A DNA stretch of 62,188 nt, taken from assembly GCA_050184225.1 (NCBI GenBank), contig JBFXAN010000019.1:1-62188 (forward strand), written 5' to 3'. The stretch comes from JBFXAN01 sp050184225 (GTDB lineage: Bacteria; Chloroflexota; Dehalococcoidia; CAUJGQ01). Position 1 is the first letter of the stretch, and each line of letters starts with the position of its first letter. The notes under the pieces were generated by a model. It worked only from the letters and a program-made list of their open reading frames with translations, had not been told where the DNA came from and did no database searches. This document shows positions 58,578 to 62,188 of the stretch, one piece after another. A program made the position numbers and the translations under genes.

Positions 58578-60587
58578 CTACACGCGGATCGCGGCTTCGG
58601 CCGGTTCAGGCGCGTGGGCGCGCAGGTGGTGATCAAACCAGGCAAGCTGCTCATCGAAGCGTTGCACCCGCCGGCTCGGCTTGCCCGCACGAGAGAGATC
58701 GTGGTTCTCTTCCGGGAAGCGAATGAATCGCGTCTCAACGCCGCGGAGCATCAGCGCGGTGTAGAACTGCTCCGCCTGCTCGATCGGACAGCGCAGGTCG
58801 TTCTCGCTGTGCATGATCAGCACCGGCGTGTTGATCTGGTTGACGTAGTAGATGGGCGAGCGGCGGAGGTAGTGCATCGGGTCGACCCACGGATCGGCCC
58901 CGATCTCCCGGTGCTGCATGAACCCGATGTCGCTGGTGCCGACCTTGCTCAACCAGTTATTCACGGCACGCTCGGAACAGGCGGCGGCAAAGCGGTCGGT
59001 GTGGCCGATCAGCCAGCTGGTCATGTAGCCGCCATAGCTGCCGCCAAGCACGCCGATCCGATCCGGATCGACCCAGGGCACCCGCACGAGCGCGTCCAGG
59101 CCCGCGACCAGATCCTGGTAGTCCAGCACGCCAGTGTTGCCATTGACCGACTCGGCGAAGCGTTCGCCATAACCGGTACTGCCGCGGAAGTTGAGGTAGA
59201 ACACGCCGTAGCCGTGGCCGGCCTGCACCTGAAATTCATCGTGACAGTTGTAGCCGTACTGCGCGTGCGGGCCGCCGTGAATGTTGAAGAGGATCGGATA
59301 CCGCTCGCCCTCGCGAAATCCGAACGGCTTCATCAGCCAGCACTCGACCTGTGTTCCATCTTCGCTGGTGACAATCAACCGTTCCGGCGTCGCGCGATAC
59401 ACCTCCGACTTCCACGTTGCGTTGAGGTCGGTCAGCGGACGTTCGGCGCCGCCCTCGAAGAGGAAGACTTCGACGGGCGTATCGGCGCTCGTGGCGGTGA
59501 ACGCGATTCGGCCGGCGCTGGCGCTATAGCTCGTGATCTGCCGATCGCCACCGAGCAGCCGTTGCGGGGTGCCGCCTTCCACGGGTGTCTCGTACAGATG
59601 CACGGCGCCGGCGTCCAGGCAGAGGAAGCGGATCGAGCGGCCATCCGGCGACCAGGAGAGCGAGCCATCGACGATTGTATGGTCGAACCCGGAGGTGAGA
59701 CAGCGAGGTTCATCGCTGGACAGATCGAGCACCCATAGCTTGGTATTGAAGCCGCCGCCGATCGGGTGTTCGTGGCCGAGGTAGGCGATCATGCCACCAT
59801 CCGGCGACCAGCACGGACTTCCCTTCGGTCCGGGTGTGTCGGTGTCTGATGAAGGACTGCCACCTGCCGCGGGAATGGTCCAGAGGTCCCGGGTCGTGTC
59901 GGTGTCGCGCGTCTGATGGCGGGCCGAGACAAAGGTAATTCGGGTGCCGTCCGGCGACCAGACAGGATCGCCGTCGCTCCATTCGCCGTCGGTCAGGCGA
60001 AGGGCTGTCTGCATGCCGTTGTCCTCAAACGGGACGCGCCAGACCTTGGCCGGCCGGTCGTAGGTGAAGCCCTCGCCGTTCATTTTGTAGCGGACCCGAT
60101 CGATCACTCGCGCCCGCGAGCGGTGCCGTTCCTTCTCCTCTTTGCTCAGGTCATCCTCGGGCGTGAGCCGGGAGATGACCAGGAGCGCGCGGCTGTCCGG
60201 CGACCAGACAGGCCGCGCGGCGCCGTTGGGCAGGGTGCAGAGCTGCCAGGCATCGCCGCCGTCCAGGGGCAGGATCCAGAGCTGGGGGCGGGCGTCCCGA
60301 CTCTCCTTGCCGCGCGGGTCGCGCACGAAGGCGAGATAGCGGCCGTCGGGACTGATACGCGGCTGCGTGTCCCGCCTGGGGCCGTTGGTGAGTCGCCGCG
60401 CTCGACCGTCCTGAACGTCCACCGACCAGATCGCCGCGCGGTATTCGTCCTCATCTTTGTCCAACACCGTAACGACGAAGACGGCGGCCTCACCGTTCGG
60501 TGCGAGTTGTACATCGTCGACGAACGTGATCCGAAAGAGGTCTTCGGGGGTCATGCCGCGCAGTGCTGCCATCTTTCCCATCCCCAT
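58578..60587 (-). CDS. S9 family peptidase (acylaminoacyl-peptidase-like)
   Basis: Prolyl-oligopeptidase-family enzyme of 669 aa. The first 400 residues form beta-propeller blades with repeated SPDGRYLAFV- and WSPDGTRITFV-like strands. The C-terminal catalytic domain has GVLGGSYGGYMTSW (Ser about 519), IMHSENDLRCPIEQAEQF (Asp about 600) and FPEENHDLS (His about 628). Probably cytoplasmic, cutting short peptides; it could feed on peptides from the importers. Starts ATG at 60587 without a strong binding site; ATG five codons later is possible. Confidence 0.93.
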   Translation of the reverse strand: MGMGKMAALRGMTPEDLFRITFVDDVQLAPNGEAAVFVVTVLDKDEDEYRAAIWSVDVQDGRARRLTNGPRRDTQPRISPDGRYLAFVRDPRGKESRDARPQLWILPLDGGDAWQLCTLPNGAARPVWSPDSRALLVISRLTPEDDLSKEEKERHRSRARVIDRVRYKMNGEGFTYDRPAKVWRVPFEDNGMQTALRLTDGEWSDGDPVWSPDGTRITFVSARHQTRDTDTTRDLWTIPAAGGSPSSDTDTPGPKGSPCWSPDGGMIAYLGHEHPIGGGFNTKLWVLDLSSDEPRCLTSGFDHTIVDGSLSWSPDGRSIRFLCLDAGAVHLYETPVEGGTPQRLLGGDRQITSYSASAGRIAFTATSADTPVEVFLFEGGAERPLTDLNATWKSEVYRATPERLIVTSEDGTQVECWLMKPFGFREGERYPILFNIHGGPHAQYGYNCHDEFQVQAGHGYGVFYLNFRGSTGYGERFAESVNGNTGVLDYQDLVAGLDALVRVPWVDPDRIGVLGGSYGGYMTSWLIGHTDRFAAACSERAVNNWLSKVGTSDIGFMQHREIGADPWVDPMHYLRRSPIYYVNQINTPVLIMHSENDLRCPIEQAEQFYTALMLRGVETRFIRFPEENHDLSRAGKPSRRVQRFDEQLAWFDHHLRAHAPEPAEAAIRV

Positions 60588-60638
60588 CGTCAGTGCTCGA
60601 CGTACCGGATTGAGATGATGATAGCGCCACGGCCGCGA

Positions 60639-61628
60639 TCACGAAGCGCCGGAGGCGCCGGACTCGCGCTGCATGCCGAGGTCTACCCCCGTCCGCAGTT
60701 CCTTCTCGTGGATCACGTAGCTCTGGGTGACGCGCATGCCGGCGCGATCGTAGACCCTCGGCGCGCCGGTGAGGCTCTCGGCATCGACACTGAGCCCGAC
60801 GTTTCGCACTCCCCGCTCATGGAATGCGGCGAAGGCGTGTTGCAGCAGCGCGAGCGCAAGGCCGCGGCCTCGCCAGGGACGGCGAACACCAACACCTTCG
60901 ACCCAGCCACGGCCGGCAACGGTCTTGGCGAGGGTCACACCCGCGAGTTCTCCCCGATCCGAAGCGAGGAACCAGAGTGTGGGGTCAAACTCCGGTTGTT
61001 GGGTCATGCTGAGAAAGCGTTCGAAGGTGCCGGGCGGTCGGCCCCAGTGATCGCGGAAGGCGTCTTCATGGGTCTCGAAGGCCGCGCGTTCGTCCTGGCC
61101 GGGGATGAAGGTGCGCACCATGATGCCTTCCGGCCAGCGGGGCTCCGGCGATGCCAACAGGTCGATCTCCATCACATACACGCCGCGCACGGGCAGGTAG
61201 CCGGCCCCCTCGATCAAGGCGCGCGCCGAAGCATGGGAGGCGAGCACATAGTGACGGACGGAGACACGTGCATCCGGCGGAGCCAGGTTCATGCGATCGC
61301 CCGCCCATTGCTCGCCCCAATCGACGAGGAAGCGACCGACGCCCCGTCCCCGATGCTCCGGATGCACGTAGCCATAGACAGACACGGAGACATAGGAACG
61401 GTTGAGGATATCGGCGGAGCCAACGATGCGGCCGGCGCCATCGACGACGACGACCGCCTCTTCGGATAGGTCGATGCCATGCCAGTCCTGCAGCAATTCC
61501 TCGGTGGTCATCTCCGGCTTGCCGATGTCGGCCTGCTGGCAGGCGGCGATCAACGACGCCACCGCCGGGGCATCGTCGATCGTCGGTGACCGGTGGTGAA
61601 AGCCATCGGGAGGATGTAGCCGATTCAT
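60639..61628 (-). CDS. Double-GNAT-domain acetyltransferase
   Basis: Protein of 329 aa with two GNAT folds. The first (about 10-150) has YGYVHPEHRGRGVGRFLVDW as acetyl-CoA loop; the second (about 165-329) has GVRRPWRGRGLALALLQHAF. Both loops fit RGxG. Resembles mycothiol synthase-like arrangement but the substrate is not known. ATG at 61628 has GAGGGG 6 nt upstream; the longer ORF lies over repeat 61644-61711 and is rejected. Confidence 0.87.
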   Translation of the reverse strand: MNRLHPPDGFHHRSPTIDDAPAVASLIAACQQADIGKPEMTTEELLQDWHGIDLSEEAVVVVDGAGRIVGSADILNRSYVSVSVYGYVHPEHRGRGVGRFLVDWGEQWAGDRMNLAPPDARVSVRHYVLASHASARALIEGAGYLPVRGVYVMEIDLLASPEPRWPEGIMVRTFIPGQDERAAFETHEDAFRDHWGRPPGTFERFLSMTQQPEFDPTLWFLASDRGELAGVTLAKTVAGRGWVEGVGVRRPWRGRGLALALLQHAFAAFHERGVRNVGLSVDAESLTGAPRVYDRAGMRVTQSYVIHEKELRTGVDLGMQRESGASGAS

Positions 61629-61643
61629 CGTGTTCCCCTCGTG

Positions 61644-61711
61644 CTGGAGCGCGGCCATCTTGGCCGCATGGATTCTCGCTGGCGTTGCGGCCAGGATGGC
61701 CGCGCTCCCAG
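61644..61711. repeat. Inverted repeat with self-complementary arms GCGGCCA/TGGCCGC
   Basis: Arms 61644-61668 and 61686-61711 pair over about 25 bp (one or two mismatches) around 17 nt. Each arm also folds alone: GCGGCCA-TCT-TGGCCGC and GCGGCCA-GGA-TGGCCGC. It ends 16 nt before the start of the double-GNAT gene, read leftward. Confidence 0.88.
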
Positions 61712-61826
61712 GGAGTCGCGCGACGGTGACATATGAGATGGCGCGACATCCAGTCACTCGATGATCGCGTGCGAACCGGGATAAGGGATGGTCAGGATCA
61801 CGCGGGTCGCGATGTGAGCGGCTCGC

Positions 61827-62188
61827 TCAGTCGGAGTGCGGCTCCTGGTGATCGGTGACACCGCGCTTCCAGTAGCCGCGAACTTTCATCCAGTCCTTGT
61901 TCACGCCTCGGTCATCGAGCAGGTGCCGGCGCACGGCGTTCATGGACGATGCCTCACCGGCGGCCCATGTATACGCGTCGCCAGGCGGAAACGTGAACGC
62001 GCGGATCGCTGACTCAAGGAGGTTGGTCGTCCCCGGCTTTGCATCGGAACGATGCAACCAGTCAAGTTCGAGATCGGTCGCTGTTTTGAACTCCTGTTCT
62101 TCGGTAGCGTCTGCTACCTCGACGAACGCGAAGACGCGAACCCCGGGGCGGAGCTCCTGAAGGCGCCGGCCGATCGCTGGTATTGCGG
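61827..62188 (-). CDS. Siderophore-interacting protein, C-terminal part (5' end beyond window)
   Basis: Open to the right edge, so about the last 119 residues are seen. LRPGVRVFAFVEVADATEEQ, ELDWLHRSDAK, PPGDAYTWAAGEASSMNAVR and VRGYWKRGVTDH are the nucleotide-binding half of ViuB/SIP-type flavin reductases, which release iron from siderophores. The N-terminal FAD-binding half lies outside. Any shorter internal start (such as TTG at 62057) would break the fold. No iron-uptake gene is seen in the visible neighbourhood. Confidence 0.85.
   Translation of the reverse strand, partial: AIPAIGRRLQELRPGVRVFAFVEVADATEEQEFKTATDLELDWLHRSDAKPGTTNLLESAIRAFTFPPGDAYTWAAGEASSMNAVRRHLLDDRGVNKDWMKVRGYWKRGVTDHQEPHSD

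Noticed and set aside
59916..61469. Plus-strand frame across the S9 peptidase and GNAT genes (517 codons)
   Set aside because: It spans two real minus-strand genes and their gap and shows no domain.

Overview
The window is about 62 kb of a GC-rich bacterial chromosome, densely coded on both strands, with no tRNA, rRNA, phage or transposase gene seen. The best guess for the source is a Chloroflexota member close to Thermomicrobia. Supporting this are the Tat/lipobox substrate-binding proteins (RRGF or RRRF followed by a LAAC or IAAC box), the remnant of a long LuxR-type regulator, dipeptide ABC operons without ATPases, and many GC-rich intergenic palindromes. This placement is inference from style; no marker gene is present.

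Layout. 1-2522 (-): cobalt/nickel ECF-type transporter cbiM-PDGLE-cbiQ-cbiO, with cbiO cut by the left edge. 2815-3258: single PAS protein. 3360-6627 (-): a tightly coupled VWA / PP2C phosphatase / atypical kinase triad of the TerY-P type. 6828-9054 (+): LuxR C-terminal remnant, two small basic helical proteins, a hypothetical protein and a histidine phosphatase. 9062-12513 (-): ABC-2 exporter genes, with an opposite-strand toxin-antitoxin remnant between them (10168-10627). 12607-24008 (-): catabolic and redox enzymes (alpha/beta hydrolase, ketopantoate reductase-like protein, bifunctional PutA, LLM flavin oxidoreductase, methyltransferase, alpha/beta hydrolase, hydantoinase-like amidohydrolase). 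24346-27146: SH3 membrane protein, SDR and P450. 27348-30166 (+): ClpA/B-like ATPase with a coupled helical protein. 30154-32685 (-): PAS-GGDEF-EAL protein. 33235-38341 (-): PspA-like protein, AlbA_2 protein, unknown protein, binding protein fused to OmpA, and a membrane coiled-coil protein. 38635-46396 (+): two consecutive dipeptide-type ABC importers (SBP-B-C twice) without ATPases. 46470-49650 (+): serine hydrolase and a CoA-transferase-like pair. 49696-50325 (-): cupredoxin with a sortase-like tail. 50501-52258 (+): pyrD-pyrE. 52384-54550 (+): two transporters. The rest holds GNAT, DinB-like, HEAT-like, histidine kinase, S9 peptidase, double-GNAT and truncated siderophore-interacting proteins.

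The most unusual feature is a set of intergenic palindromes of several unrelated sequences that share one design. Each is an inverted pair, and in the GC-rich families each arm can also fold on itself. In other families the arms consist of tandem 7-, 8- or 9-nt units. They sit tightly between genes: in two cases the element supplies the last Thr codon and stop of the upstream gene, and in two it supplies a purine-rich stretch just before the next start codon. Two related copies show compensatory changes, and one locus has an element nested inside another. Several lie at the junctions of the ABC importer operons, where they could set transcript stability or subunit ratios.

Other points of note are the TerY-P-like triad, a decayed toxin beside an intact antitoxin, an AlbA_2 gene pair inside a PspA-type envelope-stress operon, a Clp ATPase with a degenerate first AAA domain, and a CoA-transferase-like pair lacking the usual catalytic glutamate.
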